This document shows positions 7,085-15,968 of a stretch of DNA of 64,000 nt, one piece after another (position 1 is the first letter of the stretch; every line of letters starts with the position of its first letter). Location of the stretch: assembly GCA_038107835.1 (NCBI GenBank), contig JAYNHH010000001.1:62001-126000 (forward strand). The letters run 5' to 3'. The stretch comes from MED-G116 sp038107835 (GTDB lineage: Bacteria; Pseudomonadota; Alphaproteobacteria; Puniceispirillales; Puniceispirillaceae). The position numbers and the translations under genes were made by a program. Under the pieces are notes generated by a model. That model did not search any database, was not told the origin of the DNA, and was given only the letters and a program-made list of their open reading frames with translations.

Positions 7085-8771
7085 CAACATGATCTCAGGT
7101 GGACAGGCAGCGGTAAGGGCGCTGCAGGTTGAAAAGACGGACCATGTGTTTGGCCTGATTGGCTCAGCCACGATGGAAATGTTTGATGCGCTTTATGATG
7201 CGGATGACATCAATTTCATTGGCATCCATGATGAACGGACCGGAACGCATATGGCTGATGGATATGCGCGTGCCTCCGGCCGTGCAGGCGTTGTTCTTGC
7301 TGGCCAGAATGGTCCCGGGGCGACCAATCTTGTCACCGGTCTTGCCCAGGCGAAAGCGGCCTTCTCGCCAGTGGTGTCGATTGCTGGTGCGCTGTCGAGC
7401 GAGCATCAATATCGCGACGCCTTTCAGGAAGTGGACCAACAGGCGCTGTTTACGCCGGTCACCAAGAAAACCTGGACAGCGCCAAGTGCAGAGCGTGTTC
7501 CCGAACTTTTCCGCGAGGCGTTCCGTCTTGCACTGACGCCTCGTATGGGACCGGTACAGCTGAATCTGCCGCGCGACGTGTTGGCGGCGCAGATTGACGC
7601 TCCAGATTTTCAGGAACCGCACCAATACAGGACAACATCACGGCCTGCAGGCGCCACCTCTGAAATTGCCGCCGCCGCAGCTTTGCTGGGTGGCGCGACG
7701 CGGCCGGTGATCGTTGTCGGAGGTGGCATAAAGAATACGGGCGGGGAGGATGCTGCGCTGGCGCTTGCCACGGCGATCAATGCACCACTTGTTGCGGCAC
7801 CGGGTCATGGTGATGCGATTTCCTATGGTCATCCGCTGAATGCTGGCCAGATGGGTCCGAGGGGCAATGCGGTTGCATCACGACTGGTCCGTGAGGCTGA
7901 CGTCATTCTGGCTCTGGGAACGCGGCTTGGCTTCAACTCGACCTTCTATTCCTATGACAATATCAACCGTGATGCCAAAATCATCCAGATAGAGCTGGAG
8001 CCAACTGCCATTGGTCGTTTTTTTCCGATTGAGATTGGGATTTGGGCCGATGCTCCCACCGCCGCCCTGCAGCTGGCCGAAGCCGTTTCGGTGCAGCAGG
8101 CGCGATCTGCCGTTGACGCCTGGACAGCGCAGTTTCAGGATGATCGCGCGGCCTACCGCGCCCAGCGTGATGCGGATGCGGTGCTTGATACGGCGCTGAT
8201 CCAACCGTCCGGCCTGTTCAAGACATTGCGTGATGTGTTGCCTGCCGAGGCAGCATTCACCATGGATGCGGGGACTTTGTGTCTGCAGGCCACTGACGCG
8301 ATGAATTACTGGCACCCAAAATCGCTGTTCACGCCATTGGATTTTGGCCTTGTCGGCTTTTCCTTCTCCTGTGGTCTTGGCGTAAAACTGGCAGATCCTG
8401 AACGGCCGGTCATCTCGATGATGGGGGATGGCGGTTTTGGCATGACCATTTCCGAGCTCAGCACAGCGGTAGATCACGGTATCAACACCGTGACCATCGT
8501 GATGAACAATCAATGCTGGGGGGCAGAGAAAGCCTATCAGAGAGATTTCTTCAATGGGCGCTATATTGGCGCAGATGTCTCCAGCCCGTCCTTTGACAAG
8601 GCCGCCGAGCTTTATGGCGCGGCAGGTTTCAAGGTTGATCATCTGGACCAGATTGGTGACGCTGTTGGCGCGGCTCTTGCTTCCGGCAGGCCGGCGGTCA
8701 TTGACATATCTGTCGATCCTGCCGCGCTCTACAGTTTCCGGCGGGACAGTTTCAAGCACCGGGGTGGGTGA
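7068..8771 (+). CDS. Thiamine-diphosphate enzyme related to sulfoacetaldehyde acetyltransferase (Xsc-like)
   Basis: A 567-residue member of the acetolactate synthase/Xsc superfamily. The ThDP-activating Glu lies in HDERTG (about residue 56), and the C-terminal binding motif runs from GDGGFG (453-458) to NN (480-481). The segment CWGAEKAYQRDFFNGR (483-498) and the C-terminal FRRD resemble Xsc, which converts sulfoacetaldehyde plus phosphate to acetyl phosphate and sulfite; other stretches are diverged, so I call it Xsc-like only. ATG 7068 is chosen for AAGGAA at 7055-7060. It is the last gene of the LysR-linked operon and ends 2 bases before the convergent mcd gene. Acetolactate synthase-like or other carboligase activity is possible. 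Confidence 0.75.
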   Translation: MGKTVNNMISGGQAAVRALQVEKTDHVFGLIGSATMEMFDALYDADDINFIGIHDERTGTHMADGYARASGRAGVVLAGQNGPGATNLVTGLAQAKAAFSPVVSIAGALSSEHQYRDAFQEVDQQALFTPVTKKTWTAPSAERVPELFREAFRLALTPRMGPVQLNLPRDVLAAQIDAPDFQEPHQYRTTSRPAGATSEIAAAAALLGGATRPVIVVGGGIKNTGGEDAALALATAINAPLVAAPGHGDAISYGHPLNAGQMGPRGNAVASRLVREADVILALGTRLGFNSTFYSYDNINRDAKIIQIELEPTAIGRFFPIEIGIWADAPTAALQLAEAVSVQQARSAVDAWTAQFQDDRAAYRAQRDADAVLDTALIQPSGLFKTLRDVLPAEAAFTMDAGTLCLQATDAMNYWHPKSLFTPLDFGLVGFSFSCGLGVKLADPERPVISMMGDGGFGMTISELSTAVDHGINTVTIVMNNQCWGAEKAYQRDFFNGRYIGADVSSPSFDKAAELYGAAGFKVDHLDQIGDAVGAALASGRPAVIDISVDPAALYSFRRDSFKHRGG

Positions 8772-8773
8772 TG

Positions 8774-10063
8774 TTACAGCGATTTCATCAGGGCTTTGAC
8801 CCCGGACGAGAGCGGCACCGCCTTGGTCTTGTTGAATTCCTCATGGTTCTTTTCCACCACATCCAGATCATAGCGATAGTTCACCATCAGCCCACCGGCC
8901 TGCGTCGCGGCTTTTGGTGACCGGTCGCCGCCATAATTCAGCTGTTCCAGAAAGGCGCCATTGCCAAGGTGGAATCGTGCCACGGGGTCGTTCGGCAACC
9001 CATCTGGCCGGTCTGACACGGTAAGATATTCCAGGGCGGCCCGGGTGAAATCTGTTTGCAATTCCCCGGCCTTCTCGGACCAGAAATCATCATCCATCCC
9101 GGTAAATTCTGCGGCCAGTTCTGGGTGGGCAGCGCTCATCCATTTCATCAACCCGGGCACCGGAGACAAAGTGACAAAGCGCGACAGGTTCGGCAGTTCC
9201 TGACGCAGCTGACCGGCCACGCGCTTGATCAGAAAATTGCCAAAGGAAATGCCCGCCAAACCGCTTTGGCAGTTCGAAATGGAATAGAAGACCGCGGTCG
9301 TTGCCGCACTGGCGGCATCGGCATCGCGGTTCAGTGCCAGAACATTGTCAATGCGCTGGGGAATGTCCTTGGTCAGTGCCACCTCCACGAAAATCAGCGG
9401 CTCATTGGGCATGGCAGGATGAAAGAAAGCGAAACAGCGCCGATCCTCAGGTGCGAGGCGCGCGCGCAAATCGTCCCATGAAGTGATTTCATGGACCGCC
9501 TCATAGGCGATGATTTTTTCCAGGATATTTGCAGGGGTCGACCAGTCGATTGGTTCCAGAACAAGAAAACCGGGGTTGAACCAGTTGCGCAGAAGCCGGA
9601 CAAGGCCCGAGTCAATGCGTCGGAAATCTGGATGATTGCGCATCAGGTCACGCAACCTTTCCCGGAAATGGACAAGACGGACGGTTCCATTGGTGGTTGC
9701 ATTCAGCCGTCGGAAAAGTTCCATCCATCCGGGTTCGGCTGCATTTGCGATGATCTCAATGCCACCATGCGTCGGGGCGTTGGCATAGTTTGTCGCTGCC
9801 TTGGCCAGAGCCGGCGCGTTGATGTCATGGGTGTCGAGAAGGTGTGCAAGCAACGCCGCCAGTTCTGCATCATCCAGCGCCTCAATCAAATTCAGCAGGT
9901 TCTCCGCATAGACGAGCGAGGATACCTCTCCAGTGGCCGACAGCACGGCCTTGACCGCCTGTTGTGGCTCTGAACTGAGGTCGGAGACATGCTTGCGACC
10001 AAAGGCAGACAAACCCATGGTGCCGCGCATCAGGTTGGATAACATGTCCTGTAAAAGCCGCAT
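8774..10063 (-). CDS. Malonyl-CoA decarboxylase
   Basis: A 429-residue protein with the family's conserved blocks: a His-containing HPAMPNEPLIFVEVAL (about 215-230) and YSISNCQSGL (about 260-269), which match the catalytic His and Ser regions of malonyl-CoA decarboxylase. It releases CO2 from malonyl-CoA to give acetyl-CoA. The start at 10063 has GGAGG eight bases upstream; an in-frame ATG at 10093 has none. It stands alone on the minus strand, converging on the Xsc-like gene. The first helical domain (about residues 1-150) and the GNAT-like catalytic half are both present, so the protein looks complete. Confidence 0.93.
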   Translation of the reverse strand: MRLLQDMLSNLMRGTMGLSAFGRKHVSDLSSEPQQAVKAVLSATGEVSSLVYAENLLNLIEALDDAELAALLAHLLDTHDINAPALAKAATNYANAPTHGGIEIIANAAEPGWMELFRRLNATTNGTVRLVHFRERLRDLMRNHPDFRRIDSGLVRLLRNWFNPGFLVLEPIDWSTPANILEKIIAYEAVHEITSWDDLRARLAPEDRRCFAFFHPAMPNEPLIFVEVALTKDIPQRIDNVLALNRDADAASAATTAVFYSISNCQSGLAGISFGNFLIKRVAGQLRQELPNLSRFVTLSPVPGLMKWMSAAHPELAAEFTGMDDDFWSEKAGELQTDFTRAALEYLTVSDRPDGLPNDPVARFHLGNGAFLEQLNYGGDRSPKAATQAGGLMVNYRYDLDVVEKNHEEFNKTKAVPLSSGVKALMKSL

Positions 10064-10194
10064 ATTCTGATCCTCCACCGGGATAAGTCGCATTGTCTAC
10101 GATTCAATATGTGCATTTGACCCGGTTTTTCCATGCCCGGCCAGTCATTTTCGCGCTGCAGATTTTCATGCTTATTGTTGATTTGTTACAACCG

Positions 10195-10220
10195 TTACAC
10201 ATTTCCGTATTAATGTGTAA
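10195..10220. promoter_or_regulatory. Perfect inverted repeat upstream of ppk
   Basis: TTACACATT (10195-10203) and AATGTGTAA (10212-10220) form a perfect 9-base inverted repeat with an 8-base spacer. A GTTACA pair also occurs just before it (near 10185 and 10194). It lies in the 285-base gap between the leftward malonyl-CoA decarboxylase gene and the ppk operon, in AT-rich sequence, and is best read as an operator. It does not match the usual two-heptamer Pho box. Confidence 0.5.
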
Positions 10221-10348
10221 ATTCAAAAGATGAGGCGGCGACGCGGTTGCAAATCAGATATCTCTGATTGCTGGATTTTTTGTCACGTGCATGAATGACA
10301 TAGGGAGATGCCAGGTTCGCATGAGAGTGGCGTTGAGGATTGGAAGCT

Positions 10349-12472
10349 ATGGCAAATGATATGATGTTTTCAGGGTTGACCGAATCCATCCTGCCACCGG
10401 CAAACAGCGACAATCGCTATTTCAATCGAGAGTTAAGCTGGCTTGCCTTTAATGAGCGCGTGCTTGCACTTGCTGAGGATGTGTCGCTGCCCTTGGCCGA
10501 ACGATTGCGATTCGTCTCGATTTCGGCGGACAATCTGCACGAGTTTTTCATGGTTCGGATCGCCGGTTTGCGCCAGCTGCAGCAGCGTGGTGTACACAGG
10601 GTGCCGGTTGATGATACCGAAATTGATACGCTCCTCTCGCTGCTTCACCAGCGAAGCTCAGCGCTTCTGGCCAAGCAAAACAGGCTGCTTGCCTCATTGA
10701 TTGCCGCCTTCAAGGCAGAAAATATTCTGATTCTGGATGAAGTGCCAACCGATGGCGAGGATATGGAATGGCTGGAGACGCATTTTGTCACCAATATTCT
10801 GCCATTGCTGACGCCGACGACATTGGACCCAGCGCACCCTTTCCCCTTCTTCCACAATCAGGGCAAGGGCATGCTGTTCGAGCTTGCCGACACAAATAAA
10901 AAGCTTGTCCATGGTGTGATTCTGCTGCCGGAAAATCTGGGCCGCTTTGTAAAGTTGCCGGGTGACAATCTGCGGTTCGTCCTTGTGGAAGCGGTGATCA
11001 AGGCCTGCATCGGCAAGATTTATACAAAGCATGTGCTGAAATCGTCGTCAGTGTTCAGCATCATACGCGACTCGGAAATTGAAATTGATGATGAGGCAAA
11101 TGACCTGATCAATGAATTCGAAACAGCCCTTCGCGCGCGAAAACGCGGCAGCGTTGTCCTGCTGACCCTGACCTCTGATGCGTCTGCCTCAACGCTCAAT
11201 CTTCTCTGTCAGGCGATGGCGATCGAAAAGGACAGATGTTTTGGTGCGGATGGACCGGTGTCGCTCAACAATTTTGCCGAGCTGATCAGCTATATGCCAA
11301 AGCATCTGCTCTATCCCACATTCAATCCCCGTTTCCCCCAGCGAATCCGTGATTTTGACGGGGATTGCTTTGCTGCCATCCGCAACAAGGATATCGTCGT
11401 TCATCATCCCTATGAGAGTTTTGAGGTTGTCGTTCGATTTCTGCAGCAGGCGGCGCGGGATCCGGATGTGCTGGCCATTCGCCAGACGCTGTATCGCACC
11501 ACACCAAACTCGCCGATTGTCCGCACATTGATTGAGGCGGCTGAGAGCGGTAAATCCGTTACAGCCGTCATTGAACTGAAAGCGCGGTTTGATGAAAAGA
11601 ACAATATTCTGCTGGCCCGCGATCTGGAAAGGGCCGGGGTGCATATTGCTTACGGGCTCACCGATCTGAAGATTCACGCCAAGATGTCGGCCGTTGTCCG
11701 GCGGGAGTCTGGGCGGCTCGTCACCTACACACATCTGGGAACTGGCAATTATCATCCGATCACGGCAAAGGTTTATACCGATCTGTCATATTTCACCTGT
11801 GACAAGGATGTGGGTCGTGATGTCTATGAGGTGTTCAAATATCTGACCAGCCATGTGCATCCGGAAAAGCTCAAGAAAAGTTTCATTTCCCCGTACCAGT
11901 CAATGCCACGGCTCAGCAGCCTGATCGACGCAGAGATTGCAGCAGCCGGAGAGGGTAAACCATCCGGCATATGGATCAAATGCAACGCAATTGTTGATCG
12001 CAACCTGATTGACAAGCTCTACGAAGCCTCGTGCGCCGGAGTGAGGATTGAGATCATTGCGCGGGGCATCTGTTGCCTTCGTCCCGGCATTGATGGTCTG
12101 TCAGAAAACATAACCGTGCGATCGATCGTGGGCCGCTATCTTGAACATGGGCGCGTCTATGCTTTTGCCAACGGCGGCAGGTTTGGGTCGTCGAAGAACA
12201 CGGTATTCATGTCATCGGCCGACCTGATGCCGCGCAATCTGCTGCGCCGGGTGGAAATGTTTGTCCAGCTGGAAAACCCAACGGTGCGCAAGCAGGTGAT
12301 CAATCAAATTCTGACAGCACTTTTGCAGGATGAGAGGAACAGCTGGTTTCTGATGCCTGATGGTAGTTATAGACATCCAGAGACGGGTCCTGATAGTTTT
12401 TCCGCGCATGATTATTTTATTGCCAACCCAAGCCTGTCGGGCGCCGGTAGCCTTGCGAAAGAGACCAAATGA
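10349..12472 (+). CDS. ppk1: Polyphosphate kinase 1
   Basis: A 707-residue PPK1, the usual length for the family. It polymerises the gamma-phosphate of ATP into inorganic polyphosphate, and can run in reverse. The N-terminal part carries RELSWLAFNERVL, and HLGTGNYHP contains the phosphorylated His (about residue 461). A second conserved block, MSSADLMPRNLLRRVE, is near the C-terminus. ATG 10349 is preferred over TTG 10340. It overlaps ppx by ATGA, so synthesis and degradation enzymes are co-expressed with phoR and phoB. Confidence 0.97.
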   Translation: MANDMMFSGLTESILPPANSDNRYFNRELSWLAFNERVLALAEDVSLPLAERLRFVSISADNLHEFFMVRIAGLRQLQQRGVHRVPVDDTEIDTLLSLLHQRSSALLAKQNRLLASLIAAFKAENILILDEVPTDGEDMEWLETHFVTNILPLLTPTTLDPAHPFPFFHNQGKGMLFELADTNKKLVHGVILLPENLGRFVKLPGDNLRFVLVEAVIKACIGKIYTKHVLKSSSVFSIIRDSEIEIDDEANDLINEFETALRARKRGSVVLLTLTSDASASTLNLLCQAMAIEKDRCFGADGPVSLNNFAELISYMPKHLLYPTFNPRFPQRIRDFDGDCFAAIRNKDIVVHHPYESFEVVVRFLQQAARDPDVLAIRQTLYRTTPNSPIVRTLIEAAESGKSVTAVIELKARFDEKNNILLARDLERAGVHIAYGLTDLKIHAKMSAVVRRESGRLVTYTHLGTGNYHPITAKVYTDLSYFTCDKDVGRDVYEVFKYLTSHVHPEKLKKSFISPYQSMPRLSSLIDAEIAAAGEGKPSGIWIKCNAIVDRNLIDKLYEASCAGVRIEIIARGICCLRPGIDGLSENITVRSIVGRYLEHGRVYAFANGGRFGSSKNTVFMSSADLMPRNLLRRVEMFVQLENPTVRKQVINQILTALLQDERNSWFLMPDGSYRHPETGPDSFSAHDYFIANPSLSGAGSLAKETK

Positions 12473-13998
12473 AATCAACAGTGGCACCTGTTCCAGACAC
12501 GCGGCAGATTGCAAACTCACATCCCCCGCAACTTGCACCGATGGCCATTATTGACATTGGGTCAAACTCCATCCGCCTTGTTATATACGCATCGCAGGGT
12601 CGCTATCCCTTTCCCCTGTTCAATGAGCGCGCAAACTGCCGGCTTGGCGAGGGGGTGGGTGATGATGGCATGTTGCGTGAGGAGCGGATCGAGGTCGCGC
12701 TGGCAACGCTTGCCAGATTTGCCAAGATTCTGGGCAATATGGGAATATCAAAGGTCCACGCGGTCGCTACAGCGGCAGTCAGGCGTGCGAAAAATGCCGA
12801 ACAGTTCACCAGACCGGCCGCCGCCTTGCTCAATCATGAAATTTCAGTTCTGTCACAGCAGGCGGAGGCCTATCACGTCGCGCGCGGGCTGACACTCAAT
12901 CTGCCACGGGCAACTGGTCTTGTCGCCGATCTGGGCGGCGGCAGCATTGAGATCATCAAACTGTCAGACGGTCAGATAGAGCGGTCAGCGAGCTTTGACT
13001 TTGGTCATTTGTCTGATGTCAAACGGTCCCAGATCAATGCTGCCTTTGCAGCTACGGACTGGATTTCTGCCGCTGCACCAAAACGGCTCTATGGCGTTGG
13101 TGGGTCGTTCCGTGCATTTGCATCAGCCTATATCAAACAGTCAGGCTACCCATTGCCTGTGTTGCATGGCCTGACCATTCCAACAAAAGCTGCACGGGGG
13201 TTGCTGACGGCATTTGCCGGTAAGTCGCCCAAACTGGGTGGTGTGCCACTTGGACGGCAGAAAACCATGCCGGTGGCAGCAAAAATCATTGATTGCCTTT
13301 TGGATCATTGTGGAGCCAAAGAAATCTATACAAGCGGGACAAGCATTCGCGACGGTGTTCTGGCAGAAAGGGAACTGAACGACGATGAACGGGCTGATTT
13401 CCTGCAGGCTGTCTGTGGTGAAATTTCAAAGACGAGTCATCGGTTTGCTGACGTACCAGACAGTCTGTTCAGATTTCTGCGTCCCCTGGGAGGCTCGTTG
13501 GCTGATGCGCCCGAAAAAGCCGATAAATCCCGGAGACGGAAATTTGAACGTCTTTTGCAGGCCGCCTGCCTGATGTCGGATCTGTGCTGGAACGAACATG
13601 AGGATATACGCGGTGACATCGGCGCAAGGCGCGTTCTAGGACTGCCCGTGAATTGTGTGTCACATAAGGAACGGGTCTGGTTGGCGACCGCGATCTATCA
13701 TCGGTATGTCGGTCACAAAACAAACAAATCACGACCGCCAGAACTTGGCGCCATTCTTGGGCGCAAGCGGCGGTCAGAAGCTACCACCGTTGGTCTTGGG
13801 CTGAGATTTGCCCTGATGTTTTCCGGCGGAACCGCGAACTGTCTCGAATATCTCAGCCTGACCAATGAGGCAGGGGTTCTGACGCTGCGTGTCAAGGCGC
13901 AGGGCCGAAGTCTGCTGGACAAACATACCTGTCGGCGGTTCGCACAATTGGCGCAGAGCGCGTCACTTATTCCCGAGATTGAGCAGGAAAGCGTATGA
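12469..13998 (+). CDS. ppx: Exopolyphosphatase (Ppx/GppA family)
   Basis: A 509-residue Ppx/GppA phosphatase that removes terminal phosphate from polyphosphate or converts pppGpp to ppGpp. The actin-like phosphate-binding motif DIGSNSIRLVIY (about 25-36) and the second loop DLGGGSIEIIKL are intact, and the C-terminal half is the HD-like helical domain. It starts in the ATGA overlap with ppk and ends in an ATGA overlap with phoR. The position between ppk and phoR favours exopolyphosphatase activity over pppGpp hydrolysis. Confidence 0.94.
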   Translation: MKSTVAPVPDTRQIANSHPPQLAPMAIIDIGSNSIRLVIYASQGRYPFPLFNERANCRLGEGVGDDGMLREERIEVALATLARFAKILGNMGISKVHAVATAAVRRAKNAEQFTRPAAALLNHEISVLSQQAEAYHVARGLTLNLPRATGLVADLGGGSIEIIKLSDGQIERSASFDFGHLSDVKRSQINAAFAATDWISAAAPKRLYGVGGSFRAFASAYIKQSGYPLPVLHGLTIPTKAARGLLTAFAGKSPKLGGVPLGRQKTMPVAAKIIDCLLDHCGAKEIYTSGTSIRDGVLAERELNDDERADFLQAVCGEISKTSHRFADVPDSLFRFLRPLGGSLADAPEKADKSRRRKFERLLQAACLMSDLCWNEHEDIRGDIGARRVLGLPVNCVSHKERVWLATAIYHRYVGHKTNKSRPPELGAILGRKRRSEATTVGLGLRFALMFSGGTANCLEYLSLTNEAGVLTLRVKAQGRSLLDKHTCRRFAQLAQSASLIPEIEQESV

Positions 13999-15086
13999 TG
14001 GGAAGTGATGGGCAGATCATGGATGGAAGTGCGCCGACATTGGAATATGCCAGTGAGGTTGGCCGGTTGCTGGATGATGGATTGCTTGTGGCTAATAGCG
14101 GCGGGACAATCCTGACAGTGAACAGTGCAGCTGTCAGACTGCTTGGTGAGAGTGTTGTCGGCAAAAACATCGCCGAGGTTGTTGAGCATGACGAGGCGAC
14201 CGAAAAACTGACACGGTCAGCAAATAGCGACATTGATCAGGAGTTTGTATTTCAACCCAATTCGGCTGTGCGGCGTGAGTTCAAGGTGCGCATCAAACAG
14301 CTGGAGAATGGTTTGATCCTGGTGCTGCTGATGGACATGACGCTGCAACGCAACCTTGAAAAGGTGCGGCGCGATTTTGTGGCGAATGTCAGCCATGAAT
14401 TGCGCTCACCCCTGACCAGCCTTGCAGGGTTCATCGAAACGATTCTGGATAATGAGATTCAGGATCACGAAACACTGGTTCGATTCCTTAAAATCATGGA
14501 TGAGGAGGCAAAGCGCATGGCACGCCTTATCGATGACCTTCTCTCGCTGTCGCGTGTTGAGGTGGATGAGCATATTGTGCCATCGGAGACGGTGCCTTTG
14601 ATGGAGGTTGTCCGCTCGGTCATTCACTCCTTGGAGGATCGTGCACAGCGTCGCGAGATGCGTATCGATTTTGTGGATGACCGCCCGGCAGGTTCAGCCA
14701 ATGTTTTCATGTATGGCTACGCTGATGAGATCAATGAGGTGTTTCACAACCTTGTCGAAAACGCGATCAAATATGGATCTGAGACAACATCGATCATCGT
14801 CCATGTCAACGCACAGCGGGATGATCATGTGATCATTTCCGTGAGCAATTTTGGTGACCAGATTGCCGAGAAACACCTGTCGCGTCTGACCGAACGCTTT
14901 TACCGGGTGGACAAGGCGCGCTCCCGGCAAATTGGGGGGACCGGCCTTGGTCTTGCCATCGTCAAGCACATTGTCAACCGCCACCGCGGTATGCTGTCGG
15001 TTAAAAGCCTGCCCGAGGGCAGAACCACTTTTACTGTCGAATTGCCAATCATCATCGGATCGGAACGGCAAAACGCATCAACATGA
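13995..15086 (+). CDS. phoR: PhoR-like sensor histidine kinase without membrane segments
   Basis: A 363-residue kinase: an N-terminal PAS domain (about 20-115), the dimerisation/phosphoacceptor helix with VSHELRSP (His about 134), the N box HNLVENAIKYG and the G box GGTGLGLAIVKH. Unlike typical PhoR proteins I see no hydrophobic N-terminal segments, so the protein is probably soluble or attached through partners. It is the third gene of the ppk-ppx-phoR-phoB set, overlapping ppx by ATGA; phoB follows after 82 bases. Phosphate sensing is inferred from the neighbours and overall architecture. Confidence 0.88.
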   Translation: MMGSDGQIMDGSAPTLEYASEVGRLLDDGLLVANSGGTILTVNSAAVRLLGESVVGKNIAEVVEHDEATEKLTRSANSDIDQEFVFQPNSAVRREFKVRIKQLENGLILVLLMDMTLQRNLEKVRRDFVANVSHELRSPLTSLAGFIETILDNEIQDHETLVRFLKIMDEEAKRMARLIDDLLSLSRVEVDEHIVPSETVPLMEVVRSVIHSLEDRAQRREMRIDFVDDRPAGSANVFMYGYADEINEVFHNLVENAIKYGSETTSIIVHVNAQRDDHVIISVSNFGDQIAEKHLSRLTERFYRVDKARSRQIGGTGLGLAIVKHIVNRHRGMLSVKSLPEGRTTFTVELPIIIGSERQNAST

Positions 15087-15168
15087 CAGAATGCTTCTTC
15101 ATAAAAATGTAACAATGCACCGGCATATGTTAGCCTGTTCGAGGTAACAGGGGTGCAAACAGGGAGAC

Positions 15169-15888
15169 ATGACCATAGCTATTCGGGTGCTTATTGCTGA
15201 CGACGAACCCAACCAGCTTGAGTTGTTGTCATATAATCTGAGCCAATCCGAGTTTGAGGTGATCCGTGCCAATGACGGTCAACAGGCTCTTGAGATGATC
15301 GAGGATCATCGTCCCGATCTTGTGATCCTCGATTGGATGATGCCCAACATGTCCGGGATTGATGTGTGCCGCACCTTGCGGAGTCGTTCCGAGACCAAAT
15401 TGCTGCCAGTCATTCTGCTGAGTGCGCGCGGTGAGGAGGGTGACAGAACGCTTGGCCTGGATGTTGGCGCCGACGATTACATATCAAAGCCCTTCTCACC
15501 CCGCGAATTGATCAGCCGGGTAAAGGCGCTTCTGCGACGCTCGCGGCCGGCATTGCTGGATGATGTTCTGGAATGTCATGATCTGATTCTCAATCAGGCA
15601 ACGATGGAAATCAGTCGCGGTGGTCACGCCATTACGCTGGGGCCAAAAGAATGCCGCCTGCTGTCAATTCTGATGGAACGGCCGGGACGTGTTTTCAGCC
15701 GGGCGCAGTTGCTGGATATGGTGTGGGGCCATGGTGTTTATGTGGAAGAGCGCACGGTCGATGTCCATATGAGCCGCCTGCGCAAGGCAATCAACAAACC
15801 GTTCAGCGATGGTGAGCAGGTTGCCAATCTGATCCGCACGGTACGGGGAACGGGCTATGCGCTCCGCGCGCCGGCAGATGTTCTCTAG
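15169..15888 (+). CDS. phoB: Phosphate regulon response regulator PhoB-like
   Basis: A 239-residue OmpR/PhoB-type regulator. The receiver domain has the acidic pair DD (11-12), the phosphoacceptor Asp in ILDWMMP (about 55) and the conserved Lys in ISKPFSPRE (about 107). The C-terminal winged helix ends in the typical VDVHMSRLRKAI and IRTVRGTGYAL. AGGGAGA directly precedes the ATG. The 82-base gap after phoR may hold its own promoter. No pst or phoU gene lies in the window. Confidence 0.93.
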   Translation: MTIAIRVLIADDEPNQLELLSYNLSQSEFEVIRANDGQQALEMIEDHRPDLVILDWMMPNMSGIDVCRTLRSRSETKLLPVILLSARGEEGDRTLGLDVGADDYISKPFSPRELISRVKALLRRSRPALLDDVLECHDLILNQATMEISRGGHAITLGPKECRLLSILMERPGRVFSRAQLLDMVWGHGVYVEERTVDVHMSRLRKAINKPFSDGEQVANLIRTVRGTGYALRAPADVL

Positions 15889-15968
15889 CCTACTCCGGGA
15901 TATCGGCAGATACGACGAGTTGGGATGACCCTCACCATGTCATCGAGGATGGCATTGCGCTGCGTTGC

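Noticed and set aside
10160..10230. Pho box upstream of ppk
   Set aside because: The GTTACA copies are 9 bases apart and the inverted repeat has an 8-base spacer; neither fits the 11-base period of standard Pho boxes.
15087..15168. Pho box between phoR and phoB
   Set aside because: Single ATGACAG and TAACA words occur but no convincing tandem pair.
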